Positions 32,921 to 41,708 of a stretch of DNA of 44,681 bases are shown here, one piece after another (positions within the stretch are counted from its first letter, which is position 1; each line of letters opens with the position of its first letter). The translations under genes and the position numbers were made by a program. The notes under the pieces were generated by a model, which was not told the origin of the DNA, did no database searches, and worked only from the letters and a program-made list of their open reading frames with translations. Origin of the DNA: Hellea sp. (GTDB taxonomy: Bacteria > Pseudomonadota > Alphaproteobacteria > Caulobacterales > Maricaulaceae); contig JAHDDC010000006.1 of assembly GCA_020629545.1 (NCBI GenBank), forward strand, positions 1 through 44,681. Direction: 5' to 3'.

Positions 32921-33895
32921 ATGCAGAAAAGGACTCATGTTAAACCGGCTTCAAATACGATCAAGATCGTTTTGTTCGACGGATTTTCGAATCTCTGCTT
33001 GGCTAATGCGATAGAGCCATTGCGCGCCGCAAACAAATTTTTAGGTCAGGACACTTATGCATGGAGAGTATTGACCCTAAATGGCGATCCAGTTCAATCA
33101 TCAAGTTCTCTCACAATTATGCCAGATGGTGCATTGTCAGAAATAGGTGATGCGGCCCGAATATTTCTCATTTCGAGTTATGGATATGATGATTTGTATT
33201 CAGAGGCATTAGGCCAAATATTGCGAACACGTCTAAAAAGCGGGTCGCATATTTTTGGTTTTGATACGGGAGCTTGGCTTATGGCAAAAGCCGGCCTTTT
33301 AAAACGCAGGAAAGCGACGATCCATTGGGATGTTCTATCGCGTTTTGAGGAACAGTTCTTGTCAACAAATGTTATCAATCAGCCTTTTGTTGAAGACGAA
33401 AATGTTACGACGTGCGGAGGCGCTATGGCAACATTCGATCTGATGCTTGGGCTGATTGGCGAAGATTGCGGACCTGAGGTGAGATATGATGTTGCCCGTC
33501 TTTTTGTTCCGATTTTATCGCACAACAGAACATCACTCACTAACGATGTGTCGGAATCGAGTCTGACGAGTAGGGCTCTTTCGATAATGCAAGATAACAT
33601 TGAAACGCCCATTGGCTTAACAGAGCTCTCACAGCAATTGGGTCAGTCGGCCAAAACAATTGAAAGAGCTTTCAAGCGGGATTATAATGTTCCCACTGGA
33701 CAAATTTATAAACGATTGCGGTTAAGTTCTGTTCGAGAGATGGTTGAGAATACGAGCCAAAATTTTTCCGTCATAGCTGTCCGGTCTGGCTATAAAAGCG
33801 CTAGCGCTATGACCCGAGCTTTTGTTTCTGAATTTGGATACACACCCAGCGAACTCAGAAGTTCGGTGGAAAAGTTTCACGCTCCGAGGTACTAG
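32921..33895 (+). CDS. cdhR: GlxA/CdhR-type transcriptional regulator
   Basis: A 324-residue regulator with an N-terminal DJ-1/PfpI (class I glutamine amidotransferase-like) ligand domain (about 14-190: 'KIVLFDGFSNLCLANAIEPL', 'GFDTGAWLMAKAGLLKRRKAT', shortened) and a C-terminal AraC-type DNA-binding domain (about 215-318: 'IGLTELSQQLGQSAKTIERAF' cut, then 'FSVIAVRSGYKSASAMTRAF'). CdhR of this architecture activates carnitine dehydrogenase genes in pseudomonads; GbdR is a sibling. Position, divergent from the BKACE operon, supports the same role. No ribosome-binding site is visible before ATG 32921, and no alternative start exists nearby, so leaderless or weak translation is possible. It may also control the plus-strand genes after it. 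Confidence 0.85.
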   Translation: MQKRTHVKPASNTIKIVLFDGFSNLCLANAIEPLRAANKFLGQDTYAWRVLTLNGDPVQSSSSLTIMPDGALSEIGDAARIFLISSYGYDDLYSEALGQILRTRLKSGSHIFGFDTGAWLMAKAGLLKRRKATIHWDVLSRFEEQFLSTNVINQPFVEDENVTTCGGAMATFDLMLGLIGEDCGPEVRYDVARLFVPILSHNRTSLTNDVSESSLTSRALSIMQDNIETPIGLTELSQQLGQSAKTIERAFKRDYNVPTGQIYKRLRLSSVREMVENTSQNFSVIAVRSGYKSASAMTRAFVSEFGYTPSELRSSVEKFHAPRY

Positions 33896-33984
33896 TCACT
33901 ATTCGGGACGGTAATATTACATTCTGACGTCTTGGCTTTTCCAGCGATTACCCGTAGTCCATCGTCAAAGATAAAAGGAATACT

Positions 33985-34983
33985 ATGTCGCATAAAACGA
34001 TGAATGTTGAAGAAATTCACGCACTGGCAAAGTCAACTTTGATGCGCCACGGGGCTGATGATGTAAATGCAACGGCTGTAGCTGATATTATTACAATGGC
34101 CGAACGTGATGGATGCCATTCACACGGCTTGATGCGATTGGCGGGTTATGCCGCCACATTGAAAAGTGGCAAAGTTAACGGAAAAGCTCGTCCGACTGTC
34201 AAACAACTCGCGCCAGCGGTTGTTCAAGTCAATGGTCACAATTGTTTCGCGCCTTTAGCTTTGGAAACAGGGCGACCACATTTGATTGAAGCCGCTAAGA
34301 CCTGTGGTGTCGCCATAATGCCTTTGATTGGAATACACCATTTTGCGGCGCTATGGACCGAGGTTGAACCGATTGCCGAAGCCGGCCTCGTCGGGTTCGC
34401 TTGTACTTCTTACAAACCTGCCGTAATTCCTGCAGGTGGTACCAAAGCGCTCTACGGTACGAACCCGATAGCGTTTGGATGGCCGCGAAAGGATGGCCCG
34501 CCAATGGTATTCGATCAGGCGTCATCTGTTATGGCTCGCGGTGAAGTTATGTTGGCAGCGAGGGAAGGGCATGAATTGCCAGAGGGCGTGGGCGTCGACT
34601 CTGATGGGAAACCATCGACTGACCCGAACGAAGTGCTCAAAGGCGCCTTACTGGCATTTGGGGGCTATAAAGGGTCGTCGATAGCGATGATGGTTGAACT
34701 ACTGGCTGGTGCTATGACTGGTGAAAGCTTCAGTTTTGAAGCTGCGGCCCGTGACAATGGAGACGGGGGGCCCCCGCAGGGCGGAGAGTTTTTAATGGCG
34801 ATTGATCCGACACTGGTTCGTGGTGATGACGGCTGGGCTGATCACGCTGAGACGTTTTTCGACAAAATCCAAGAACAAGACGGCGCGAGATTACCTGGAA
34901 TGCGTCGGCACCGAAATCGCGCAAATTCGGGTAAAGGTGTCGAAGTGTCGACAATAGTCCTTGATAAAATTGCTGACATCTAG
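33985..34983 (+). CDS. Ldh-family NAD(P)H-dependent oxidoreductase (DpkA-like)
   Basis: A 332-residue member of the malate/L-lactate dehydrogenase-like fold. Seen: 'GCHSHGLMRLAGYAATL' with the catalytic His, 'KALYGTNPIAFGWPR', and 'FGGYKGSSIAMMVELLAGAMTGE', which I shorten. The last is most like delta1-piperideine-2-carboxylate / delta1-pyrroline-2-carboxylate reductases (DpkA). These reduce cyclic imines or 2-oxo acids with amines, including N-methylated ones. AAAAGGAA precedes the start; a 10-bp palindrome GTAATATTAC (33911-33920) lies in the 89-base gap after cdhR. First gene of the module B plus-strand operon. The cyclic imine assignment is inference. Confidence 0.82.
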   Translation: MSHKTMNVEEIHALAKSTLMRHGADDVNATAVADIITMAERDGCHSHGLMRLAGYAATLKSGKVNGKARPTVKQLAPAVVQVNGHNCFAPLALETGRPHLIEAAKTCGVAIMPLIGIHHFAALWTEVEPIAEAGLVGFACTSYKPAVIPAGGTKALYGTNPIAFGWPRKDGPPMVFDQASSVMARGEVMLAAREGHELPEGVGVDSDGKPSTDPNEVLKGALLAFGGYKGSSIAMMVELLAGAMTGESFSFEAAARDNGDGGPPQGGEFLMAIDPTLVRGDDGWADHAETFFDKIQEQDGARLPGMRRHRNRANSGKGVEVSTIVLDKIADI

Positions 34984-34997
34984 CGATAGGATTTAGA

Positions 34998-35594
34998 GTG
35001 AAAGAACTTAGAAAACTTGTTCGTTATCAAGAAACGGTTTTTATCGAAGGCGGCAAAGAGGCACCTGAGCCTTGGGTACAAAGTGCTGTTGCGGCGATTG
35101 TGAAAAATCCTTGGGCAGGAAAGTTCGTTGAAAATCTACGTCCAGAGATATTACGTCTTAGTCCGGCGCTAGGCGAACTTATGACAGCTGAGCTTATGGA
35201 CCTTAGCGGTGGTAAAGACCATGTTGAGGCTTTTGGTAAAGCCGCAATAGTTGGCGTTGACGGAGAAATCGAACACGCCTCTGGTTTGATTCACACCCTG
35301 CACTTTGGCAATCATTTCCGAAAAGCTGTTGAAGCCAAAAGCTATTTGTCTTTTACTAATCTTCGCGGAGGTCCGAATACGCCGATTGCCGTGCCAATGA
35401 TGGATAAAAATGAACCCGGAAGACGATCTCACTATTTAACAGTCCAGTTTTCAGTTGTAGATGCTCCAAGGGCCGATGAAATTTTGCTGGCCATAGCGGT
35501 TGCAAATGCTGGTCGGCCTCATCACCGGATAGGCGATAGGTATCAGGATTTGAAGGATTTGGGTCATGACGTGGACAACCCGGCCGCGGTCTAA
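34998..35594 (+). CDS. DUF1185 ('amino acid synthesis') family protein
   Basis: A 198-residue protein of the AA_synth/DUF1185 family, whose biochemical role is not established despite its name. Typical pieces are 'FIEGGKEAPEPWVQSAVAAI', shortened, 'KNPWAGKFVENLRPEI', 'GKAAIVGVDGEIEHASGLIH' and 'DAPRADEILLAIAVANAGRPHHR'. It is often found with LLM monooxygenases, hydrolases and aldehyde dehydrogenases in proteobacterial degradation loci, from general knowledge. The start is GTG 34998, with AGG seven bases upstream and no better ATG. It overlaps the next gene by 29 bases, a long overlap pointing to tight coupling. Confidence 0.85.
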   Translation: MKELRKLVRYQETVFIEGGKEAPEPWVQSAVAAIVKNPWAGKFVENLRPEILRLSPALGELMTAELMDLSGGKDHVEAFGKAAIVGVDGEIEHASGLIHTLHFGNHFRKAVEAKSYLSFTNLRGGPNTPIAVPMMDKNEPGRRSHYLTVQFSVVDAPRADEILLAIAVANAGRPHHRIGDRYQDLKDLGHDVDNPAAV

Positions 35595-36360
35595 GCTAAA
35601 ATCCGGGTTGTCCTACTTCCAGGCGGGTCGCGGACCATTGGTTCTTTTGGTTCATGGCGTGGGTTTGAGAGCAGAAAGCTGGAACCCTATTTTTGATCAG
35701 CTAAGTCAATCTTTTGAGGTTCTCGCGATTGATTTACCGGGACATGGGTTTTCAGATAATGCGCCTGAAGACATAACAACTGTTGGTGCAATAACTGACT
35801 TTATAAAATTAAGCCTTGGTCGGAAGCCCGATTTCATAGCCGGGCATTCTCTTGGCGCACTTGTTACGATGGATTGGGCGTCCCGTTTCAATAGTGGGTT
35901 GCGCGCGGTCGTTGCTCTAAACACTATTTTTGAGCGTCCTGCCAAGGCATCAGAAGAGGTCAAGGCTCGTGCTGAAAGCCTGGCTGATAGGACGGAAATA
36001 GATCCTCGTGTAACATTGAATCGATGGTTTGATGACGTCGATAGTCCGGAAAGAGCTGCGTGTTTTGACTGGCTAACATCAAATCGGATTGATCAATATG
36101 CCCAGTTTTACAAAATATTTGCCCATTGCGATGGAGTGGACCCCATTTCCGCGGCAAATTTTGAACAACCAGCACTGTTTTTAACTGGCAAGAATGAACC
36201 AAATTCAACGCCTGCGATGTCGGAGCGATTGGCTAGTCTGGTCGGGAATGGTAAGTCTTATATTGTTGAGGATGCAGCACATATGGCACCAATGACTCAC
36301 TCAAAAATCGTTGGGTCCGAGATTGCTAATTTTTTCATTCATCATTCTGGGGATGTCTAG
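35566..36360 (+). CDS. Alpha/beta hydrolase
   Basis: A 264-residue alpha/beta-fold hydrolase. The oxyanion-side 'LLVHGVGLRAESW' (about 27-40), nucleophile elbow 'AGHSLGA' with Ser95, and the C-terminal His239 in 'EDAAHMAPM' give a complete triad apart from the acid, probably an Asp or Glu near residue 210 ('TGKNEPNS'). Such enzymes act on esters, lactones, or enol-amides formed after ring opening. The ATG at 35566 has AAGGA eight bases before it and lies inside the DUF1185 gene. It directly abuts the LLM monooxygenase, so it may process that enzyme's product; substrate unproven. Confidence 0.88.
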   Translation: MTWTTRPRSKLKSGLSYFQAGRGPLVLLVHGVGLRAESWNPIFDQLSQSFEVLAIDLPGHGFSDNAPEDITTVGAITDFIKLSLGRKPDFIAGHSLGALVTMDWASRFNSGLRAVVALNTIFERPAKASEEVKARAESLADRTEIDPRVTLNRWFDDVDSPERAACFDWLTSNRIDQYAQFYKIFAHCDGVDPISAANFEQPALFLTGKNEPNSTPAMSERLASLVGNGKSYIVEDAAHMAPMTHSKIVGSEIANFFIHHSGDV

Positions 36361-37398
36361 ATGGAATTTTCTTTATTTGTTCATATGGAACGGACCAATG
36401 ATCGACAATCACATAGCGAGCTCTACCAAGAGTTTTTGGCATTATGCAAAATAGCAGATCAAGGTGGAATGCGCGCTGTATGGACCGGTGAGCACCACGC
36501 TATGAATTTCACGATTGCACCCAATCCATTTATCAATCTCGTCGATGTAGCTCGCCATACAAAGAATGTACGTCTAGGCACAGGTACTATCATCGCTCCG
36601 TTTTGGCACCCGATTAAGCTCGCGGGCGAAGCTGCAATGACAGATATCATCACCGATGGGCGATTGGAATTGGGTATTGCCCGGGGTGCTTATTCCTATG
36701 AATATGAACGCCTTATGCCGGGCATGGACGCGTGGGAAGCGGGTTTACGTTTGCGGGAAACGGTTCCAGCCCTCAGAAAATTATGGAAAGGCGACTACGC
36801 CCATGACGGAGAATTTTTTAAGTTTCCGTCGACAACATCTTCGCCGCAACCTGTACAAGACAATGGACCGCCATTATGGATTGCTGCAAGAGATCCAAAT
36901 AGCCATGAATTTGCTGTCGCAAATGATTGTAATGTACAGGTCACGCCACTTTGGAACGGAGATCCAGAAATTGAAACCCTGATGGAACGTTTCAAGACTG
37001 CCAAGGATCTACACGGAAAAGGGAAGTCACCGAAAATCATGCTTTTACATCATGGATATGTTGCAAAAGATGATGAGGATGCTCGAGCTGCGGCCAAAAC
37101 GCTAGGGGGGTTCTATTGTTATTTTGGTGCGTGGTTTATGAATAAACGTCCTGTTAGTCTGGGCCTGATTGAGCAATTTACGCCAGAAGAAATAGCGGGT
37201 AATGAAATGTATTCACCGGAAGTCATGATGAATAATATGGCAATCGGGACTGCTGATACGGTCGTTAGACGTCTCAAAAAATATGAGGCGATGGGGTATG
37301 ATGAATATTCACTTTGGATCGATTCAGGTATGACCTTTGAGCAAAAAAAGGCTTCACTGAGCCGGTTTATCGATGATGTTATGCCGGCGTTTGGATAG
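36361..37398 (+). CDS. LLM-class flavin-dependent monooxygenase
   Basis: A 345-residue bacterial-luciferase-like TIM-barrel protein. Marks: 'MEFSLFVHMERTN' start, 'WTGEHHAMNFTIAPNPF' (the E-H-H stretch of the family), 'LGTGTIIAPFWHPIKLAGE', 'DGRLELGIARGAYSYEYERL' and 'GTADTVVRRLKKYEAMGYDE'. Class members oxidise substrates with O2 and reduced FMN supplied by a separate reductase; no flavin reductase gene is in this operon. Related enzymes (trigonelline TgnB and pyridine oxygenases) open N-heterocyclic rings. Start directly follows the hydrolase stop. Class sure; ring-opening role inferred from neighbours. Confidence 0.88.
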   Translation: MEFSLFVHMERTNDRQSHSELYQEFLALCKIADQGGMRAVWTGEHHAMNFTIAPNPFINLVDVARHTKNVRLGTGTIIAPFWHPIKLAGEAAMTDIITDGRLELGIARGAYSYEYERLMPGMDAWEAGLRLRETVPALRKLWKGDYAHDGEFFKFPSTTSSPQPVQDNGPPLWIAARDPNSHEFAVANDCNVQVTPLWNGDPEIETLMERFKTAKDLHGKGKSPKIMLLHHGYVAKDDEDARAAAKTLGGFYCYFGAWFMNKRPVSLGLIEQFTPEEIAGNEMYSPEVMMNNMAIGTADTVVRRLKKYEAMGYDEYSLWIDSGMTFEQKKASLSRFIDDVMPAFG

Positions 37399-37400
37399 TT

Positions 37401-38882
37401 ATGACAAAACCCTTTTTCCAGCTTTATATTGATGGTGAGTTTCGTAACGGAAGCGCGGGACAAAAAATGGAAACTCGCAACCCCGCTAATGGAGAGGTTT
37501 GGGCGGAGTTCGCGTGCGCGTCGACATTAGACGTCAATCAAGCCGTTGAGGCTGCGAGGCGTGCACAAAATGATCCCATATGGCGCGATATGCTACCCAC
37601 GCAGCGTGGTAAGTTATTGTACAAACTAGCTGAATTGGTCGCAGAAAAAGCAGTTCAGCTCGGCGAAATCGAAACGACCGATAGCGGAAAGCTTCTGGCA
37701 GAAACATCTAAACAAACTGGCTATGTGGCGGATTACTATCGTTACTATGCTGGCCTTGCCGACAAAATTGAAGGGGCGGTATTGCCCATTGATAAGCCCG
37801 ATATGCATGTATTTACAAAGCCCATGCCAATCGGAATCGTTGCTGCAGTTGTGCCATGGAATGCGCAGATGTTCTTAGCTGCTACTAAAATTGGACCAGC
37901 TCTGGCAGCCGGCTGTAGTGTCATTGTAAAGGCGTCGGAAGAAGCTCCTTGTGCTATGCTCGAATTTGCCAAGATATTCGATCAAGCCGGATTCCCAAAA
38001 GGCGTATTTTCGGTGATTACAGGCGATGCGGAAAATTGCGCCATTCCTTTAACGAGTCATCCGGATATTGATCGCATCGCGTTTACGGGCGGGCCGGAAA
38101 CTGCGAAACACGTTATTCGAAATTCAGCTGAAAACTTCGCCGTTACGAGTCTGGAGCTTGGCGGCAAGTCTCCGATTATTGTATTTGACGACGCAGATGT
38201 TGAAAGTGCTGCAAATGGGCTCATTGCAGGAAATTTCGGGGCGTCTGGGCAATCCTGCGTAGCTGGGTCGCGTGGTATTGTGCATCGGTCTATTCTCAAT
38301 AAATTGATCGGCGAAATTAGCAAAAAATGTAAAGACATTGTGGTCGGTGACCCACTTGCGGCGCAAACCCAATTAGGGCCTTTATGCACTAATGCTCAAA
38401 TCGAAAAGATTGAAAAGACTTTGTCCAAAGCGAAAACGCAAGGCGCGATCATTCATTTCGGAGGTTCTCGTCCAGATGGTCTGGATTCCGGGAATTACTT
38501 TGCGCCCACGTTAGTTGAATGTCCAAATGCCGACATAGAAACTCTGAAGATTGAAATGTTTGGGCCTGTCATGTCGCTTATGCCATTTGATACTGAGGAA
38601 GAGGCGATCGCATTGGCCAATGATACGATTTATGGCTTGGGGTCGGGTGTTTTTACGAGCAATGTAGCGCGTGCACATCGGGTTTCTAAAAACATCAATG
38701 CGGGAATTTGTTGGATTAATACCTACCGTGCAATTTCTCCAATTGCGCCATTTGGAGGCATCAATCAATCCGGGTATGGCCGAGAAGCCGGACTGCAAGC
38801 TATCCAAGATTACACTCGTACAAAAACGACATGGATCAATACGTCAGACAAGCCGATGTCGAATCCGTTTGTGATGCGGTGA
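37401..38882 (+). CDS. NAD(P)-dependent aldehyde dehydrogenase
   Basis: A 493-residue ALDH-superfamily enzyme with catalytic Cys286 in 'ASGQSCVAGSR', general base Glu252 in 'LELGGKSP', and the cofactor segment 'VVPWNAQMFLAATKIGPAL', including Asn154. The 'KP...GIVAAVVPWN' pattern is of the betaine-aldehyde/4-hydroxymuconic-semialdehyde type group. In this operon it probably oxidises the aldehyde or semialdehyde released by ring opening. Its stop shares one base with the BCCT start, so transporter and enzymes are co-expressed. Confidence 0.93.
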   Translation: MTKPFFQLYIDGEFRNGSAGQKMETRNPANGEVWAEFACASTLDVNQAVEAARRAQNDPIWRDMLPTQRGKLLYKLAELVAEKAVQLGEIETTDSGKLLAETSKQTGYVADYYRYYAGLADKIEGAVLPIDKPDMHVFTKPMPIGIVAAVVPWNAQMFLAATKIGPALAAGCSVIVKASEEAPCAMLEFAKIFDQAGFPKGVFSVITGDAENCAIPLTSHPDIDRIAFTGGPETAKHVIRNSAENFAVTSLELGGKSPIIVFDDADVESAANGLIAGNFGASGQSCVAGSRGIVHRSILNKLIGEISKKCKDIVVGDPLAAQTQLGPLCTNAQIEKIEKTLSKAKTQGAIIHFGGSRPDGLDSGNYFAPTLVECPNADIETLKIEMFGPVMSLMPFDTEEEAIALANDTIYGLGSGVFTSNVARAHRVSKNINAGICWINTYRAISPIAPFGGINQSGYGREAGLQAIQDYTRTKTTWINTSDKPMSNPFVMR

Positions 38883-40477
38883 TGAAAACGTTCAAAATAA
38901 AAACCGAAACGACTGGTTTCTATGCGGGGGTCAATAAATTTGTAGCGTTGATTTCTAAAGCATTGCTTTTAATGCTTGTGGCATGGGCAGCTTTATTCCC
39001 AGAAACTGCACAATCTGGCTTTGGCAAAATCACCGGATTTATAAATCAATATTTCAATGGCTGGTATTTGTGGGTGATGGTTTTCTATCTCTTGCTGTGC
39101 GTTATTTTGGGCTTATGGCCAAAAACGGGCCGGGTTCGCCTAGGGAATGTTGACGAGAAACCTGAATTTTCGCGTATTTCTTGGTTCGCTATGCTTTTTG
39201 GGGCTGGGATCGGCATTGGTATGTTGACTTATGCAACCGCTGAACCCGTTTATCATATGGCATCAAATCCAGATATCATAATTGGGGACGTAGAAGCCAA
39301 CTCGGTAAGTGCGATTAGGTCTTCAATGAAATGGTCTTTCCTTCATTGGGGGCTATCAGCCTGGGGATGCTATGCTATGATTGGACTCGCGCTAGCTCTA
39401 CCGACATATCGCAAGGGAATGCCGTTAACGATACGTACTGCTTTAGCCCCTCTTTTTGGACGATATCTAGGCGGGTGGTTTGGGCATGTTATTGACATTG
39501 TCGCCGTCATTGCTGCGGTTACCGGTGTGTCGGTGGCCATTGGGCTTGGTGTTTCACAATTTGCGTCAGGGTTGTTCAGTCTGACAGCAAACCCAAGCCT
39601 GATGAATGCCGATGGAGACCCAGCGTTATGGGGTATGATTTTCTCATTGGTTATTATCGTGAGTGTTTCGACTTTTTCTGCGCTATCAGGCGTCGGAAAA
39701 GGTATTAAATGGCTTTCAAACCTCAATCTGTTTTTGTCATTTTTCTTATTGGGTGTGTTACTCATATTCGGTTCTGCGAGTTTTGTATTCAAGGCTTTTG
39801 GCCTCGGTCTAATTGATTATATCCGAGAGCTACCATCTCTGGTCACAAATGTTTACGATAGTGACGCAATGCCTAATGGCGAGGCATTGGCAGATTGGCA
39901 GGCATCTTGGACGATATTTTATTGGGCGTGGTGGATTGCATTTGCGCCATTTGTGGGCGTGTTCTTTGCCCGTATTTCCAAAGGACGTTCAATCCGTGAA
40001 TATGTACTGGCTACGCTTATCGTACCAAGTCTTATGTGCTTTACATGGTTTGCTATTGCAGGCGGAACTGCCATTTGGTTAGAGCTGTCTGGACAGGCAG
40101 CCGGGGCCATTAATGATGCAGGGCAATCTGCAAAACTATTCGCGACTATTGAGGTTCTCTTTGGGTCAGTGGGTGCGAAATTTATGGCGTGCATCGTAAC
40201 GATTTTGCTTTTGACTTATCTGGTAACATCCGCCGATTCAGCTATTTTGGTCATCAACACAATATTGGGCGCTGGCCGTATCATGCCGAAAATTAGATAC
40301 CATATTGTTTTTTGGGGCTTGGCGTTAGGCGTAGTCATAGCTGTGCTTTTAAAGACAGGAGGCTTGGATGCGATTTTTGCAGCTATGTTGATCGGGGCTC
40401 TTCCATTTTCAGTGGTTATGTTCCTAATGGGATTGTCACTGATTAAATCGCTCTTTATCGACGGGTCTTATCGCTAG
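38882..40477 (+). CDS. BCCT-family transporter (module B)
   Basis: A 531-residue betaine/carnitine/choline-type transporter. TM3 has 'GAGIGIGMLTYATAEP', and the signature 'WTIFYWAWWIAFAPFVG' begins at Trp343. Termini are short, as in the module A transporter, to which it is clearly paralogous: both start 'KTETTGF(F/Y)xGxNK' and end in 'GALPFS' followed by a last helix. Start ATG 38882 is taken because it overlaps the aldehyde dehydrogenase stop and gives the conserved N terminus; the frame from 38831 would run inside that gene. It converges with the FrhB-like gene, overlapping it by 23 bases. Probable uptake system for the substrate of module B. Confidence 0.92.
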   Translation: MKTFKIKTETTGFYAGVNKFVALISKALLLMLVAWAALFPETAQSGFGKITGFINQYFNGWYLWVMVFYLLLCVILGLWPKTGRVRLGNVDEKPEFSRISWFAMLFGAGIGIGMLTYATAEPVYHMASNPDIIIGDVEANSVSAIRSSMKWSFLHWGLSAWGCYAMIGLALALPTYRKGMPLTIRTALAPLFGRYLGGWFGHVIDIVAVIAAVTGVSVAIGLGVSQFASGLFSLTANPSLMNADGDPALWGMIFSLVIIVSVSTFSALSGVGKGIKWLSNLNLFLSFFLLGVLLIFGSASFVFKAFGLGLIDYIRELPSLVTNVYDSDAMPNGEALADWQASWTIFYWAWWIAFAPFVGVFFARISKGRSIREYVLATLIVPSLMCFTWFAIAGGTAIWLELSGQAAGAINDAGQSAKLFATIEVLFGSVGAKFMACIVTILLLTYLVTSADSAILVINTILGAGRIMPKIRYHIVFWGLALGVVIAVLLKTGGLDAIFAAMLIGALPFSVVMFLMGLSLIKSLFIDGSYR

Positions 40478-41708
40478 TGTTGATTTTGATTGCACGGCGA
40501 TAGGCGCCATTTTTTTGATCCTGATATTCAGACTTTGAAAGTCCTTTGGAAAGTGTTTCTAATCTCAAACCTGTTGTTTCAGGAACGAGTTTTCCAGCCG
40601 CTTTAATTCCTGCATATCGTGCCCCCATAGTATTTTTCTTTGTCACTTGATGAGGTTGTGTGGAGGAAAGGTAATCGGGCGAAACGGGTTTACCAACTTT
40701 CAAATAACCCGCGTGAATGGCGGCCGCCATCAACTCCATTCCAGCCCAGCTTCGGATAATTACGGAATTAGTTCCGGGATCAGTCCTAGATAATTCGCGA
40801 TTAGGACTAGCATTAGGCCAAGTATCTGCAGCCGCAATATCTGCAGATTCTCCGATACCATCCGGGCAGATTTTGCATCGAAAAGGTAGCGACCAAGCAC
40901 TTTCATCTTCTCCCCAAAAGTCAAGATAGTGCCAGTCTCGACGAGTTCCATTTCTAAAGTGAGCCGTGGTTGGCCCTGGGCATCCTTTTCCGCGATAATT
41001 AAAAGCTCTGATGTCGTTTGCATTGATTTGGGATTTACTCAAAAAATCCTGCATGGACTGACCTGGCATGAACCCGCCGCATACAGGCGTAAGCCAGTAT
41101 TTTACAAGTTCATTCACGCGCGCGTCAATTTTTGCCAAGTTACGCAACGCGCTGACATCACAAGGCTTTCCGATTATAGCAAATGGTTTTTCAAGCGCTA
41201 AAATATCATCGATATCTTTCAGCATGGCTGTTGGTCCGTATCGCGATCCGGCATTTGAGAGTACGGCTTCAGCGGAGTGGCTCAATACATGTTGGCCTTG
41301 GGTTGGAACGGATTCCGAGGGGCCAACATGTAACACAAATTTTACGCGCTCACTTTCAACAAGAAACATTCCCAGAGCTGTCAGAACGCCGCCAGTCGCG
41401 CCCTCAAATCTTACCTTGGGATCGGCAGCCCATGCTAATACAAGGTCTTGATAAGGACCCCATACTGGGTCATGATTTTCGGCTTGGTCTAAAAGCTTTT
41501 GAGGAAGCCCTTCAACGCGAGTGCCAGGGCAAGTTTGGTAAATTTTGTCCACCAGACTTTCAGAAAGTTCTCCGTTGACCTGAGGGCGGAGCTCAAAGTC
41601 TTTTGAGATTTCCATATTAATTTTGCCATTGCCAGCGATGCTTGCGCAAAGGCCGCATCCAATGCATAGACCGTCATCAATTATCTTTTGAAATCGCGCA
41701 TTAGCCAC
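40455..41708 (-). CDS. FrhB/FdhB-family iron-sulfur flavoprotein ('coenzyme F420 hydrogenase beta subunit' family)
   Basis: A 417-residue protein with an N-terminal [4Fe-4S] ferredoxin-like site (Cys15-x2-Cys18-x2-Cys21, plus Cys60 in 'TCPG') and FrhB N- and C-terminal domains: 'GATGGVLTALGMFLV', 'GKPCDVSALRNLAK', 'NYRGKGCPGPTTA', and 'FRCKICPDGIGESADIAAADTW' (cut; two more Cys). Family members are flavin-dependent reductases or dehydrogenases that take electrons from ferredoxin or F420. No F420 biosynthesis gene is seen, so F420 use is doubtful. The start is GTG at 41708 (no ATG is available ahead of the cluster) and overlaps the sulfotransferase-like gene by eight bases. Reaction unknown. 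Confidence 0.83.
   Translation of the reverse strand: MANARFQKIIDDGLCIGCGLCASIAGNGKINMEISKDFELRPQVNGELSESLVDKIYQTCPGTRVEGLPQKLLDQAENHDPVWGPYQDLVLAWAADPKVRFEGATGGVLTALGMFLVESERVKFVLHVGPSESVPTQGQHVLSHSAEAVLSNAGSRYGPTAMLKDIDDILALEKPFAIIGKPCDVSALRNLAKIDARVNELVKYWLTPVCGGFMPGQSMQDFLSKSQINANDIRAFNYRGKGCPGPTTAHFRNGTRRDWHYLDFWGEDESAWSLPFRCKICPDGIGESADIAAADTWPNASPNRELSRTDPGTNSVIIRSWAGMELMAAAIHAGYLKVGKPVSPDYLSSTQPHQVTKKNTMGARYAGIKAAGKLVPETTGLRLETLSKGLSKSEYQDQKNGAYRRAIKINTSDKTRR

Noticed and set aside
38831-38881. 17-residue longer N terminus for the module B BCCT transporter
   Set aside because: It lies inside the aldehyde dehydrogenase gene in another frame and has no counterpart in the paralogue at 19957.
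36361-41708. A coenzyme F420-dependent system (LLM protein plus FrhB-family protein)
   Set aside because: Both families have F420-using members, but no F420 biosynthesis gene is visible and the LLM protein resembles FMNH2-dependent oxygenases; the FrhB protein has its own ferredoxin-like cluster.
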